From: Endomychus coccineus
Taxonomy: Eukaryota; Arthropoda; Insecta; Coleoptera; Endomychidae
Reading direction: 5' to 3'
NCBI GenBank assembly: GCA_958510875.1
Contig: OY294068.1
Coordinates: 74,626,633-74,690,632 of the forward strand
DNA: 64,000 bases
Positions 47,617-58,830 of this stretch are shown in pieces. Every line of letters starts with the position of its first letter. Positions within the stretch are counted from its first letter, which is position 1. The notes beneath the pieces were generated by a model. The model did no database searches. It saw only the letters and a list, made by a program, of their open reading frames with translations, and was not told the DNA's origin. The translations under genes and the position numbers were made by a program.

Positions 47617-48817
47617 GGTATTGAACGTATGATTGAAACTATTTGGTTAAAACCGTGTTTGAACTAATGTGTGTTGTTGAAAACCGTCAGATTTCATCGC
47701 GTTCCAAAATATCAAGATCGACTTGATTTAAACTGTTTTTACACGTACGGACAAGATTGTGTATATGTGGTTGTAACGTTCCACTGTTCTTCCAGTCTAA
47801 TTTATTCAAGTGTCCTTGTTTTTACTACGTGCACGATGAGCGATACTTCGTGTCAAATGAATGGAAATGAATGGTGATCTTCAATTTTGATTCAAGTTAA
47901 TTTGAATTAGAGGTAGTGCAAAGATTCTTCCCAAGGTCTAACTATTTTTGATCATTTATTTAATGCAACATTTTCGCAGATTATGTACATTTCCATCCAA
48001 CAAATATATGTTTTTAACACGCTTAATGAATTACACTACATATTTATATATTTCTTGATTCAAGAAGCTGATCTGAGCTGACAATTTTTTGATTAGGTGC
48101 TATAATATTGATGGCAGGAAAAGTCATGGTTGATTTAGGAATCTCAGTCATCTTTTTCAACTGAAAATTATCCAAAACGAATCACTGAGTTAATCATTTT
48201 GAGTCTCCATAGTCAAATGTATGGAGAAAGTAAGTAGCTATTTCCGAGCCTTGAAGTATTTTTGAGGTGTTATTCATTGAAATTTTTCGTGATATAATGT
48301 GCAGGGGATTCGGAGATTCGAATTTTCTGAAAATCCGCAGTAGGTCTTGTTCTACATTCGTAGTTAAAATGTTCCGGCTACCTGGTTACCAGGGAGCTTT
48401 AAGAAATGAAGATATACTTTTTCCGACGGCCATATGCGAAAATGACAAATATAATCCTAGAGTTGAAAAGTAAAGTATCAATATGCGTATCAAGAGAGGT
48501 GACTCTATTAACTCATTTTAGGCGACGATCGGTTAGTTATTATTCATTACGCAGTCCACAATACATCTCTATATGTATTATATATAGATTTTTTCGAAGA
48601 ATGCCTTGAAATTAATATTGCAAAAACGTCAGATAAGCTTTTGATCAGTCTGTTTTGCAAATGCATCATCAAACTTATTATATAAAGAACCTTAAATATA
48701 GTATCTAAAATTTCATAAAACATAGATAATATAGAGAGTGATAGTGATGATCAATGTTGGCCACCTGAAATTGAAGAAGCTGCAAAATTAACGTCACTGA
48801 AATTACTGCCTGAAAAG

Positions 48818-49560
48818 TCCCTATACCTATTGCCAGTGGTTTTCTTGTTAATCCATATTTTTTATTTTAATGTGGTTTTTTGGCAGAAACCGAGACATCG
48901 CTTGCCTTTCGAAGCCAAATAAACATCAACGAAACGGTAAAAAATTTACTTTAATTAGAACATGACATTAGTACATAACATTTAGAACGAAATATGAAAT
49001 AAAAACAAAAAATTGGAACATAATGACATAAAATAATAAGAGAATGTGAAATTACAATAATTGTTCTATATGACCTCCATTTTGGTTCAAACACTGAATA
49101 ACTCTGTCATATACTCCTCGCGAAACAGACCTCCGAAGTTCGTCTGGACTTATATTAGTAAGCGCATGGTGAACACGGTTCAACAATTCCTCTCTAGTTT
49201 GTACCGGCCTAGAGTACACTAGTTCTTTTATGCGAATCCAGAGGTAAAAATCCAAGGGGATCAAATCGGGTGATCTGGGTGGCCAGTTCCAAGGTCCTCG
49301 CGGGCCAATCCACCGATCCTCGAACATCAGTGACAATTGCCGGTGTACAGCTATAGTGGAATGTGCTGGAGCACCATCAAGCTGATACCAACTGTTTGCT
49401 CTATCACGTGGAGGTAGGGCATTTAGAAAATCACTAACAAACCCTCTCAGTATCTCCAGATATCTTGCCGCATTTAAATTTTGGTAGAACTTTTGGAGTT
49501 TGATCACCTATTGATAAAAATATGGATTAACAAGAAAACCACTGGAAATAGGTATAGGGA
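48818..49560 (-). mobile_element. Tc1/mariner-group element with 46 bp TIRs, internally deleted
   Basis: TIRs TCCCTATACCTATTGCCAGT...TTAATCCATATTTTT (48818-48863) and the complement at 49515-49560 differ at only about one position. The 743 bp element contains the C-terminal half of a transposase on the minus strand. The N-terminal half is missing, so it is non-autonomous. The TIRs' near-identity suggests relatively recent activity. Confidence 0.85.
49052..49507 (-). CDS. Transposase C-terminal half (DD41D-like spacing)
   Basis: An intact frame of 151 codons. It reads NAARYLEILRGFVSDFLNAL, WYQLDGAPAHSTIAVHRQLS (second catalytic Asp), FEDRWIGPRGPWNWPPRSPD, and LIPLDFYLWIRIKELVYSRP, which places a third Asp in PLDFYLW. 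By my count 41 residues separate the two aspartates, as in DD41D (rosa-type) members of the IS630/Tc1/mariner superfamily. The family assignment from this spacing is inference. The DNA-binding N-terminus and first Asp are absent, since the left TIR begins within ~10 bp of the start. It cannot be active by itself. No stop or frameshift lies within the remaining half. Confidence 0.75.
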   Translation of the reverse strand: MIKLQKFYQNLNAARYLEILRGFVSDFLNALPPRDRANSWYQLDGAPAHSTIAVHRQLSLMFEDRWIGPRGPWNWPPRSPDLIPLDFYLWIRIKELVYSRPVQTREELLNRVHHALTNISPDELRRSVSRGVYDRVIQCLNQNGGHIEQLL

Positions 49561-49616
49561 ATGTTATAGCAAATCGATGCAGAATCAAATTCTGCATCCG
49601 ACCATCTAATGAAATA

Positions 49617-49693
49617 CAGGGTGTCCCATTCGAAAAACGAACTTTTTCAACTTTCAAAATGATGTAATTGGTCATTATATTTTGGATACCCTG
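49617..49693. mobile_element. Tiny CAGGGTGTCCC inverted-repeat element (77 bp)
   Basis: TA-CAGGGTGTCCCATTCG...TTTTGGATACCCTG-TA: short complementary ends in the style of the foldbacks at 9104 and 22428, with TA on each side. It may be an internally deleted derivative. Confidence 0.55.
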
Positions 49694-49719
49694 TATGCGA
49701 TAAATCAGTTGTCAATATG

Positions 49720-50070
49720 ACATTCGAAAGAATCATTCCTGTGCTTCCGTCTACCCCAGAAGCGCTTTACACCAATCGAAATTGGTTAAAGGGCGCAATG
49801 CTCAAAACAGCGCTACATCTGTCAAAATTTTCAAAAAAATCAAGATATCTAAGAAAAAATTGAAAATAGGTATAGGGAAACTTGATGGAATCCACTATGA
49901 AATTTTCTCAGGAATCAAAAAATGAAATAATATACCGGGTGTTCCATTGAAAATAAGGAAGTTAATGGCAACTTCCGATGTAACCGGAAATAGTATGATC
50001 TTGAAAATATTTTGAAAAGAAAGAAAATCTTGGATAACCCTGGAACCCAAAATTTCAGAATTCTAACTTT
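49720..50070 (+). repeat. Dispersed repeat, copy 1 (inverted copy at 63640)
   Basis: Segments AAAATAGGTATAGGGAAACT, GAAATTTTCTCAG and AAGATTTTCTT-like TTGGATAACCCTGGA recur in opposite orientation at ~63640-63990, in matching order. It contains TATACCGGGTGTTCC at ~49932. No coding content. Confidence 0.75.
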
Positions 50071-50109
50071 TTTCTAACCATGGAAACTTCTAACGAACGG
50101 CTCTCGTGG

Positions 50110-51560
50110 AATATCCTGTATAAGAAACATGGCAATCTAAGATCACCAACTACCAAAACACGTTTTTTCCTTAATTATAGAGACCAAAATTGAACAAAAC
50201 AAGTGGTGGGCATTAACAAAATTGGAAACATACTTATAGCAGGGGCTTAATTTTCAAATCTGAAAGATCCTGAAAAATACACTGGGCACTCATTTCACCG
50301 TTCATCTGCTACGATATTAGTATATGCAGAAAATCTCTCTAACTCTTTATTGCAAACTCCATTACAATTTACGAATTGTAGAAATAATAATATTACTTCC
50401 AATTTCAACAATTTTAACTAGTTGTTATTTTAAGTTTTCCGTATTCAATCATTAGTTTCCTTCGTAAACTCGGAGAAGGATATTTTTTTCCAGATTAAGC
50501 ATTAATCTGTGGTCGTCGAAAAATAGTGTACATTACTTGAATAGAAAGTGCTGATTCACACTCGTAGGATTGCGGCAACATTCTCCCACTCGTATGAAAT
50601 GGGTCACTTTCCACTCTAAAATTGTAATATACTATTGTCAGTTTGTCAGTATTCAGTACTAATTCAAAAATATAACTTTTCTGAAAATACAATTGCTAGT
50701 TAAAAACAACAGATTTCTTGTAGGAGTGTTGGATTCTTTTTCTAAATCTTTCTCCTGCTCACCAAGTTTCATATCAATAATTCACCACCAACGCTTTTCG
50801 ACGAAGGAACGATTTTTTTTTATGAGCTACATTTGTCCTATCCCGAATGATTTTTTCAACTAGTGTATTCGATGTGCCGAATATAAACGTATTAATCACT
50901 TCCGGTTATTAGTTAAAGAGAAAATCCGATGCGAGGATGTTTACATGAAAAAATTCCATCCTCTGGAAAAGCAAATCTCTTATGTTTTAAAGCTAAAGTC
51001 GCCACCACTGCCTGAAGACAAGCACGCTTTGAACTTTTGTATCCATGATCGCTCATTCAAAACTGTGAATATTAACGCATAGTCGGTGATCCATCATTTT
51101 TAATCCGCACAGTTTTAACCGTACATTCAAATCTGTGTAAAAAGAACGATGTATATGAGGACATTAATAATGATGAAAGTCAAAATTACGAGATTGATTT
51201 AAAAACCTATTTTTCAGAAATTGACAAGACATTCCTGTAAAAACGATTTTCCCACCCGTAAAAAAACGGATTTGCCGATAATAGCACTCGTAACATACAG
51301 ACTATTAATCAAACACCTGACAATGTTCACAAACACGAGAATGTTTACAAACACGACACTGTAGAATTCAATAAAGACGAACTGTTCATCAAAAAGTAGC
51401 TAGAATTGGAAACAACACTATCCAAGTCATCCGTGCTTATGGAAAGTTAAATCAAGGAAGTATAGTGACGAAAATAAGAAGAATAATGCTTACAAAAGAA
51501 TGATCGCTGAATTGGAAGAAATTGATGCTGGTGCAAACAGGGAATGGTAAAAAAGAAAAT
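50110..51560. other. Stretch without recognised genes
   Basis: Only the inverted repeat member at 51135 was recognised. Confidence 0.3.
51135..51154 (-). repeat. Right member of the widely spaced inverted repeat
   Basis: GTGTAAAAAGAACGATGTAT, complement of 47597-47616, with weak extension to ~51095 (CACAGTTTTAACC). Confidence 0.4.
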
Positions 51561-51564
51561 GATT

Positions 51565-52515
51565 CAATGCCAGGACTTAAATCTCCGTAACATGTCCCTT
51601 CTCCCTGTTGCAAGCAATCACAGTGTCACTTGAATTCTCTCACATGGTGTTATTGTTTTCCTGAAGCGAGGATTTTGTTTCTCAATTGAAGGTGGTCCTC
51701 AGCTCGTTTCTGCTACTTATATACGTTCCCAACATACCCCGATGATTACTAAAATCAACGTGTTCGATTAATGCAGATGATACGAAGATATACGCAAACC
51801 CATCAATTTCTTATGACTACAAAGTGACATTTCCTTCCTGTCCAAAAGGTGCTCAAAATGGTTATTACCTCTAAATACAGATAAATTGTATGATATGAGT
51901 ATTAGCACAACACATTCAATGCTATAAAATTTACTGAATAATAACACATTATTAGCTGTTCATGTGGATCTATGAGTCACAATAACAACTGAATTATCAT
52001 GGTCTCAGCATATAACATCAATCTGCAAGAGGGACAATACTTCTTCATTTGATCTTCTTAAAGCTTTTTCATTTGCAACATTACACACGTTCGTAAACGT
52101 TAATTTAATCTACTTGAGGTCAATGTTAGAATTTTCTGGAACCAAGACTTAAAAAGGCATCAAGAGTAAATTGAGTCCGTTCAACGACGTGCAATCAATT
52201 TGTCTTTCGGATTTCATAAGCCATCGTATTAGCAACCACTTCGCATGCCGAATTAAGGCACATTTACTGAACGTCGTTATCGGGGTGACCTAATTACAAC
52301 ATATCACTTCATAACACGTTCTCCATAGACCTTGCCGCTATGTTTAAATTGAACCAAAATCCAGAACATTATCTGAAATTAAAAAAGGGAAACTTCCAAA
52401 AGACGTCATGAAAATCAGTTTTACATACCAATTTTTTCAAGAATGGAATAATTTACCCCCAAACATTATCAGTGTTACATATATTAAGATATTTAAAAAC
52501 TTATACGACGCTTGG
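51565..52515 (+). pseudogene. Decayed LINE reverse transcriptase (3' half)
   Basis: Across shifted frames: INADDTKIYANPSISYDY (~51770, the FADDTKIY box) and CPKGAQNGYYL. Then SVQRRAINLSFGFHKPS (~52175), ERRYRGDLITTYH (~52270), and FFQEWNNLPPNIISVTYIK followed by IFKNLYDAW at ~52435-52515. The order is that of LINE ORF2 from the RT palm to the C-terminus. There are many stops. It ends directly before the MITE at 52528. Confidence 0.65.
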
Positions 52516-52527
52516 ATACATGTAACT

Positions 52528-53457
52528 ACCATCGACATAATACATATGGACTGCGCGTGGCAATGATAAGCGCGGGTAGTGCCGGCGTAAGAGAGGGCAA
52601 AACGAAGAGGATTAATACTGTCTTTATCTACTTTATCTATCGCGTTTCTATTGGCCGCTGCGTTGCCATGGAAATGCAACATGACTGTAGCTAGTACGTT
52701 TACGTCCCGAGCCGACACATGCGATTCTTGCGAGTACAATTAACCGGTTTTTCGTTATTAACACAAGTTATGGTTAATAAAAAACGAGACATCATCAATA
52801 CAATTAATTAATTAATCAAGAAGACAAAGAATGAATTGTGATATTTTGACCAGAATGTAACTTAACTAACCTCAAAAGTAAATTCAGCAGATTACTTGTA
52901 CATTAGCAAATTATTTCAGCATAATACTTGTGAAACAATGTATTAAATTATCATTGGACATTTTCATCGACTTCTGTACCTTAATTAACCAAATTTGATA
53001 CTTTAACAATAGACTTACTGTTGAAATAAACATAATATGCCTCACAATAAGATTATTAATAATGTTTCAAGTGTATCATAATAGATGGTGGCACTGAACA
53101 CTTTGAATGTGTGCTTCAGTGTTTATTATGTCTTCTATGCACTGATGGTGGACGGCCATAGATATCGTTCTAGTTCAATTAATAGATGCAATGTTATGGT
53201 CACTAAGTAACTGTCAGTCAATGAGTCGTGTGTATTGCTTCATACCTTAGACTATTTAACACAGTGTGAATAAATAGTCTAAGCTTCATACTAACTACAG
53301 TCATGTTGCATTTCCATGGCAACGCAGCGGCCAATAGAAACGCGATAGATAAAGTAGATAAAGACAGTATTAATCCTCTTCGTTTTGCCCTCCCTTACGC
53401 CGGCACTACCCGCGCTTATCATTGCCACGCGCAGTCCATATGTATTATGTCGATGGT
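52528..53457. mobile_element. ACCATCGACATA-ended element, copy 1 (930 bp, 4 bp TSD)
   Basis: Inverted arms of ~165 bp begin ACCATCGACATAATACATAT and contain GGACTGCGCGTGGCAATGAT and CGCGTTTCTATTGGCCGCTG. The flanking AACT is repeated at 52524-52527 and 53458-53461. The central 600 bp has no recognisable gene but holds a strong hairpin. Confidence 0.9.
53247..53283. repeat. Hairpin in the centre of the 52528 element
   Basis: CTTAGACTATTTA and TAAATAGTCTAAG form a 13 bp perfect stem with an 11 nt loop. Confidence 0.8.
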
Positions 53458-53464
53458 AACTACC

Positions 53465-54125
53465 CAGTATTCAATAGTGTAGTTTTCAGTTTTCTCGGAC
53501 CAATCATCTATATGGTGGCACGTGTTCGATCGAGTAAAACTATTTTCCATATTTTTCTATTGAGATACAGACCTTCTAAACAGAATGCTGAATATTTTGA
53601 AAACATTTATCGAACATTCTCAATACTCATCTCATGTATCGAGTAGATATAAATTTTCGAAGACAGTAGTTGCTATAATTCATTTCGTTAAGATTGTTAT
53701 GACGTCATGGATCAGGGTCAGCCATTGTGGTTAGGTTGAGCAGATTTTCAATGATTTCGAATACAACTAACGATTTGATTCTATAAACTGTTTACAAACA
53801 AAATTAGAAATTCCTCACTTATATCAAATAAAACAAATTATGTATAATCTTAAATTGAATCATCAAACTGTTGGTGATCCTCGAATGTTTGACGAAAACA
53901 AAGTAAGTACCTAATCTACATTAAACGTCAAAAGTCTTGGCCCCCCATTCAGTCTTGTTGATGAAATGTTTTGTTAGAAAAACAAAAGATATCTATTGAA
54001 GTATATTGTTTGTTCAATCTATTTCTTGTGAAAGGATTATTTTACTCAAACTGGGATACTTAGAAAATTAAAAAGTAAGAAATGAGTGAATTTGTTGAAA
54101 AAAATTATTGGATAAAAAAAGTAAT
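53465..54125. other. Stretch without recognised genes
   Basis: No recognised motif between the MITE and the Tc1 relic. Confidence 0.3.
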
Positions 54126-54129
54126 GAAA

Positions 54130-54485
54130 CGTTGTACACTGACTAAAAGTTGGTATGACCTCCTCCACGTTGGAATAACATGTTGAACCACCTGTGCATT
54201 GAAATAATCAAGCGGTTTATAGTGTGTTGTGGAATATTGTTCCATTCCTCTACCGCCACGACGACTAACTCATATGCAGTCTGAGGTGGGTTAATTCGAT
54301 TGTGTAATAACCTGTTCGACGTAAATTCTTCTGGTCATATTCTGTGGAAGGTGAATTAATGTGGTGCGGCTGTTAAACATTATTCCCCCCAAAACATTAC
54401 AGCGCCCCCTTGATAGGGAGCAACTTACCGGGGAAATTAAGTCGCTGAAGGCGCCAAATTCGGAAATGCCATGTAACATTTGTGA
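54130..54485 (-). pseudogene. Tc1-like transposase relic
   Basis: On the minus strand: RGRCNVLGGIMFNSRTTLIH, PQNMTRRIYVEQVI (~54430-54310), then PQTAYELVVVAVEEWNNIPQ and HTINRLIISMHRW...QRGGGHTNF before a stop at ~54142. These are the VWGGI...RT-L...RY---VL and EEW--IPQ--I--LI-SM-RR blocks of Tc1 transposases. The middle, with the second and third catalytic acids, appears deleted. Confidence 0.65.
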
Positions 54486-54689
54486 TGTACCATCCTTAAC
54501 TAGAACGCATTAGAATTTTCAGACTAACATGCCATTCAGTTCTGTTTTGACACTCATCGAAAGCAAACAACCTTGAAGGTTTTTAAAACATGGAAAAAAG
54601 TTAATTTTGCGTCTTGATTAAACATTATTTCTTGCGTGGGAAAGATATTTCGCAAACAAAGGACCGCTTGTCAAACATTATGAGGTCTT

Positions 54690-55613
54690 TTCACCATCGA
54701 TTGGAACAATTCACAAGTGATTCACTGATTTTCGTTCGTATTAGTATGACCACAAAGTACGCCAAATTATATTGTCGTCCAATTGATGTTACAACTCCAG
54801 AAATCGTTGGTAAAATCCATGGTATGATATTGGACGATCGGCGAGTTAAAGCGCATGAGATTGTTGAGGCTATGGGCATCTCAACCGGACAGGTATGGCA
54901 GATTTTGCATACATTTTTGAATATGAGAAAGTTATCTGCCAGATAGTTGCCGCATTTGCTATCTGTTGACAACAAGAGCGACTGTGTGACAACATCAAAG
55001 GAGTGTTTGGAAATGTTCAAGCGCGATAAGAAGGACTTTTTGCACAGTTTCGTAACCGTGGACAAGACATAAATCCATCACGACACACCAGAGACCAATC
55101 GAAACAGTAGACTTGTCCTAGCGAATCGAAGCCGAAAAAGGTAACAGTGGGCTTATCACCCTACAAAGTCATGGTGACAGTTTTTTGGGATCCACAAGGT
55201 ATCGACTATATCGATTACCTTGAAGAGGGCATAACAATCACCGGTGTATATTATGCAGAACTGTTGGATTCGAAGCCGATTTGAAGCGAAAACAGCCGCA
55301 TTTGGCTAAGAATAAAGTGATCTTCCACCAGGACAACGCACAAGCGCACAAGTCCGCAGTCGCAATAGCAATATTGCATGAATTGAGCTTCGAATTGGTT
55401 CATCGTCCACCATATCCTCCAGATTTGTCCCCCTGCGAGTTTCATCTATTTCAAAACTTGGAGAAATGCTTCGGCGCAAAGAGATTTGGCTCCAACGGTG
55501 AGAACATCGCTGAAACGTACTCATATTTTGAAGGATTGCCGAAATTTGGAAGGGATCGAACAATTAGAAAAAATTTGGACGGAGTATATCGGGCTACAAT
55601 GAGATTACGTTGA
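54690..55613 (+). pseudogene. mariner transposase, frameshifted, third catalytic D changed to E
   Basis: It reads RPIDVTTPEIVGKIHGMILD and RRVKAHEIVEAMGIS (helix-turn-helix region), LNMRKLSAR, then after a stop LPHLLSVDNKSD. The first catalytic block is FVTVDKT then IHHDTPE (DETW changed to DKT plus stop). VFWDPQGIDYIDYLEEGITI precedes the second catalytic block HQDNAQAHKSAVA. The last block is PPYPPDLSPCEFHLF. In mariners the third aspartate lies 34 residues after the second, where this copy has Glu (codon GAG). Stops and a shift at ~55280 inactivate it. The family is DD34D mariner. Neighbouring Tc1 relic in opposite orientation. Confidence 0.85.
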
Positions 55614-55619
55614 GAAATT

Positions 55620-56780
55620 AAATAAGTTTTCACCAAATAAATCATTTCTTGTTTAATTTTTCAGGGTCACCTTGCTCTCGCATTTCTAGAAATATTCAAG
55701 TTTAAATTCATTTTTGGAGTCATACAAGTTAGAATATCATCTTTCATATTACTTATCTTGGATGATATGGAAATGTATTTCATTTTCTGTTGCATCCTTA
55801 TGTATGGAGGATATTGATATGAGTAGATGTTGGTCAACATACTATGAGATGAAAAGCTTACTTACTTTGGTAACAGCACATTTATCACTCATTAGTTGAA
55901 CGAAAACCAAGTGGAAGTTGAAAGAAAATATTCTTAACAAGATACATTTTGTTCACATCTTGTATATAATTGACAAGAGGTTCAGAAGGATATAAGAAAT
56001 AAACTGATAGTTCCAAATACAGGTATAAAAATTGATCTTATTTGCATTAAATTTGCTATTGTGAGTATCAAAATTGCTGTTTTAACTTGAGGCTGTTGCA
56101 CTAGCACATCAAATTAATGGATATTACTCCACTGCCTCAAACACTATAGTCCTTTAAACAATGGACAGTATCAAAAACACAGAATTATTCACCTAATCAG
56201 TATGTTGAATATTGTTTGCCCATATTTCTGGTGTTGGTTAAGCTAGCTTCTTACCACATGGCCACTGATTTTTTCGCCCAACCATCTGTGCCAACTTGAT
56301 CCCTGCAGTAGTTAGTTATGCCCAAAATGTGTTGAACGAGGTTGAAAATGTAATGGTAAGGGGGTAGATACAGCACTTCGTGGTACATATTTTTCAGGTA
56401 CCATAATTATCTGCTACGTATAATGGTGAACCAAGATCAACAACTGGCTTAAAGCAGTTATTATAATGTAGGTATATTGTAACTGCATAACCTTTATTGT
56501 GTATCACATTACTTGGGATTGCTTGTTGGCAATTTATTCAATATCATCAACGATGGTGGTGATTCTTCTAAATTCACTGAAAGATAATGAAGCACAATAC
56601 AAACTGCTTCACCAACATTCATCGTTTCCATAGTTTTCATGCTAGAAGACCGAGAGCACCATATTTACACATTCATTTTTCAGTCTACACATCACACGAC
56701 GTAAATGTAGATAGAACACAGAATTGCCTTCCTGGGAAGGATTGCTTATGTACTTTGAGAGTTTGATTCTATTAAGAGGA
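55620..56780. other. Stretch without recognised genes
   Basis: No motif-bearing frame recognised. Confidence 0.3.
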
Positions 56781-56789
56781 GCGAGATAG

Positions 56790-57545
56790 AGACACGTTGA
56801 CCCAATCAATTAGATTTGATAATCTAATAGAGTTTAAGGGAACCAAAACTCAAGATTCCGTCTTGTCGAGGGAAGCGGATCCCACAAGCCCTAATATGAT
56901 GATGTCAGGTACAACTATTCCCATAAAGTCTTCAACATCCATGCTCGGGACAACCACCAATAGCACCCTGTCATGGGATGATCATGTGAGGTCCATTGCG
57001 AAAATCCCTTTATAAGAACTTGTTTCTCTATTCCATGCCAATGAGCCACTTCACATCCCAGCAGCCCCTCATAATCTACAAAGCAGAGATCCGACCTGTC
57101 CTGGAATAAAGTTCACATATTTGAAGTTCGGCTCCCAAACATACGCTCAAGCTCTTGAATTTTATCCAGCAGAAGATAACTCTTCATCTGATTGATGATT
57201 TCACACTTGCGATTTCATTGACCTCTCTAGAACATCGTAGAAACGTGAGGGATCTCTCCCTTTCTTATAGATATTTCCATGGTCGATGTTCATCAGAAAA
57301 CTCGTCTGTTGTTCCCCCACAACAGATTCCAGATAGGCGAACTAGATGAGCTCAAGCTAGTCAACTTTTCATTGTCAAGCTCGGGATCTGCCGAACTTCG
57401 TCCTACCAGACTCCATTTCTCTATCGAACAGCAAAGTTGTAGATTTCTTTCCCTATGCCTATAACCTCCAAATCTTCAAGAAAAACTTTATTGCCTATCT
57501 CCTCCAACACTCCACCAATGGCTCGCATGATGTTCTTTGAACATT
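56790..57545 (+). pseudogene. LINE ORF2 C-terminal relic
   Basis: Shifted frames read IEFKGTKTQDS, SSTSMLGTTTNSTLSWDDHV (~56930), and FTLAISLTSLEHRRNVRDLS followed by LSYRYFHGRCSSE (~57200-57300). This is the KTQ...LG---...LSW-DH... and SL-HRR-V--L-LFYRYFHGRCS tail seen in many insect LINEs. A final piece reads FFPYAYNLQIFKKNFIAYLL at ~57448. The RT palm is missing. Confidence 0.7.
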
Positions 57546-57619
57546 ATAGGTTTTTCTCTCGTTTAGTTGAAATGAATTGATTGTAAAAGTAACCAAGTAT
57601 GACGTCATATCATTCAAAA

Positions 57620-57984
57620 CATGAAAATACTATATATATATATATAGATATTCTCAAAACTTCGACATTTTCTGATGACAAGCCCGAACATCTTGTAAGC
57701 ACTTGATGTTATCTCATTAAAATGAGAAATGAAAGATAATTCTGGATCAAAAATGACACCCAACTCCTCAAAGGTGGGAGGTCGTGAAAGAAGTTGATCA
57801 CGAATAGCATAATCATAGGAAATAAAATCTGATTTACTTATGAAGGTTGCAACATTACATTTTGCCGAGTCCAGATTCATTCTGTTTTCCGAGCACCACA
57901 GCTCTGAAGCACATGGATCATGTTGTAGCAATTGACAGTTGCCTGAAGTTCGGATTTGTCGATAAAGTCTAATAATTTGCACAA
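57620..57984 (-). pseudogene. LINE RT relic, C-terminal piece
   Basis: The minus-strand frame reads CQLLQHDPCASELWCSENRM, NLDSAKCNVATFISKSDFI, and FEELGVIFDPELSFISHFNE. These match the post-FADD region of Jockey-like LINEs (LQ-DL--L--WC--N---LN--KC...LGV-FD--L-F--H). The RT core that should precede it is absent, replaced by a Penelope-like fragment. Its N-terminal partner is at 58594-58830. Confidence 0.7.
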
Positions 57985-58500
57985 ATTCATAACTGATTAA
58001 GACAAATAGAGTTAAATTTGAAAAATCTAGAGTTCATAAGCTATGTTGTGATGACTCTAATGCTTTGTATATTGGCCAAACAGGTCGCAGCTTTTACCAG
58101 AGATTTCAAGAACACATGAGGAGCACAGATTGAAAAAGACCGATTCGACGTATGCTGATCTTCTAATCTAACATAACCATAATTTCACTCACGATACCGA
58201 AATCTTACATATCGAACGAAAGAGCTCCAAATTGAATATATTGGAATTATTGGAAATTGTTAAACATGTTAAAGACAAAAATAATGTAGTTTTAAATGAT
58301 CAATTGGACATTGATCATTCACCAATTTGTTAATCATTTCCTTACTATTTCTTCAAATGTTGTTACTAATAGTATTTTAGTATTCCCTTCTACTTAATAT
58401 TACAGTATAAAGCGTTCTCCGCCAATATAGCTTCAGTTTATAGCTTAGCCCTGATGATGACACTGTGTGTTGAAACAAATGTAAGCAGTAGTGGATCATA
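57985..58500 (+). pseudogene. Penelope-like element fragment with GIY-YIG endonuclease
   Basis: From ~58044 the frame reads CDDSNALYIGQTGRSFYQRF then QEHMRSTD. The LYIGQT-GRS--QR--EH wording is the core of the GIY-YIG nuclease that forms the C-terminus of Penelope-like retroelements. Shifted, STYADLLI and HNHNFTHDTEILHIERKSSK and LNILELLEIVKHVKDKNNVV continue to a stop at ~58332. A hammerhead-like core follows at 58451. The reverse transcriptase is absent. The fragment lies between two pieces of a minus-strand LINE. Confidence 0.75.
58451..58483 (+). ncRNA. Hammerhead-like core downstream of the GIY-YIG fragment
   Basis: As RNA: CUGAUGA-U-GACAC-UGU-GUGUU-GAAAC-AAAU-GUA. Core boxes, a 5 bp stem II (one GU pair) and a C-G/A-U minimal stem III followed by a permissive GUA site are present. 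Stem I pairing is poor (about two clear pairs), so this copy is degenerate. Confidence 0.45.
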
Positions 58501-58593
58501 AAAACATTCATTGTTTATTTAGTGTAAATTAGTGGTTTTACTTTCATAACTTTATAGGTTATTCAACATTGCTATATGCCTATAATTCTCTAT

Positions 58594-58830
58594 TTATGCC
58601 TTGTTTCCCTTCTTGAATATAGGGCCAATTTCAGTTACTTTCCAAACAACTGGAAATTTTGCTGAATGAATACTTGAGGAAAACCGAAAAAATAATGGAA
58701 GAGAGAGTGTCAGGGCAGAATTCTTTAATGAGAAGGATGGTATACCATCAGGACCGGCAGTAAATTTTACTGACAATTTTTTTAAACACATGAATAATTC
58801 TGATGCGTCGTAACATAGATTGTGAGGTTA
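58594..58830 (-). pseudogene. LINE RT relic, N-terminal piece
   Basis: The minus-strand frame reads KLSVKFTAGPDGIPSFSLKN and FPVVWKVTEIGPIFKKGNKA, RT motifs 0-1 of LINEs (GPDGIP..., FP--WK---I-PIFKKG). It is followed, in its reading direction, by the Penelope-like fragment and then by the piece at 57620-57984. Confidence 0.7.

Larger units (their letters stand above)
45280..48815. other. Long stretch without recognised genes
   Basis: It contains repeat copy 2 (46495) and the left member of an inverted repeat (47597). No coding motif recognised. Confidence 0.35.

Noticed and set aside
54691..55065. 124-codon minus-strand frame
   Set aside because: Opposite-strand shadow of the mariner transposase.
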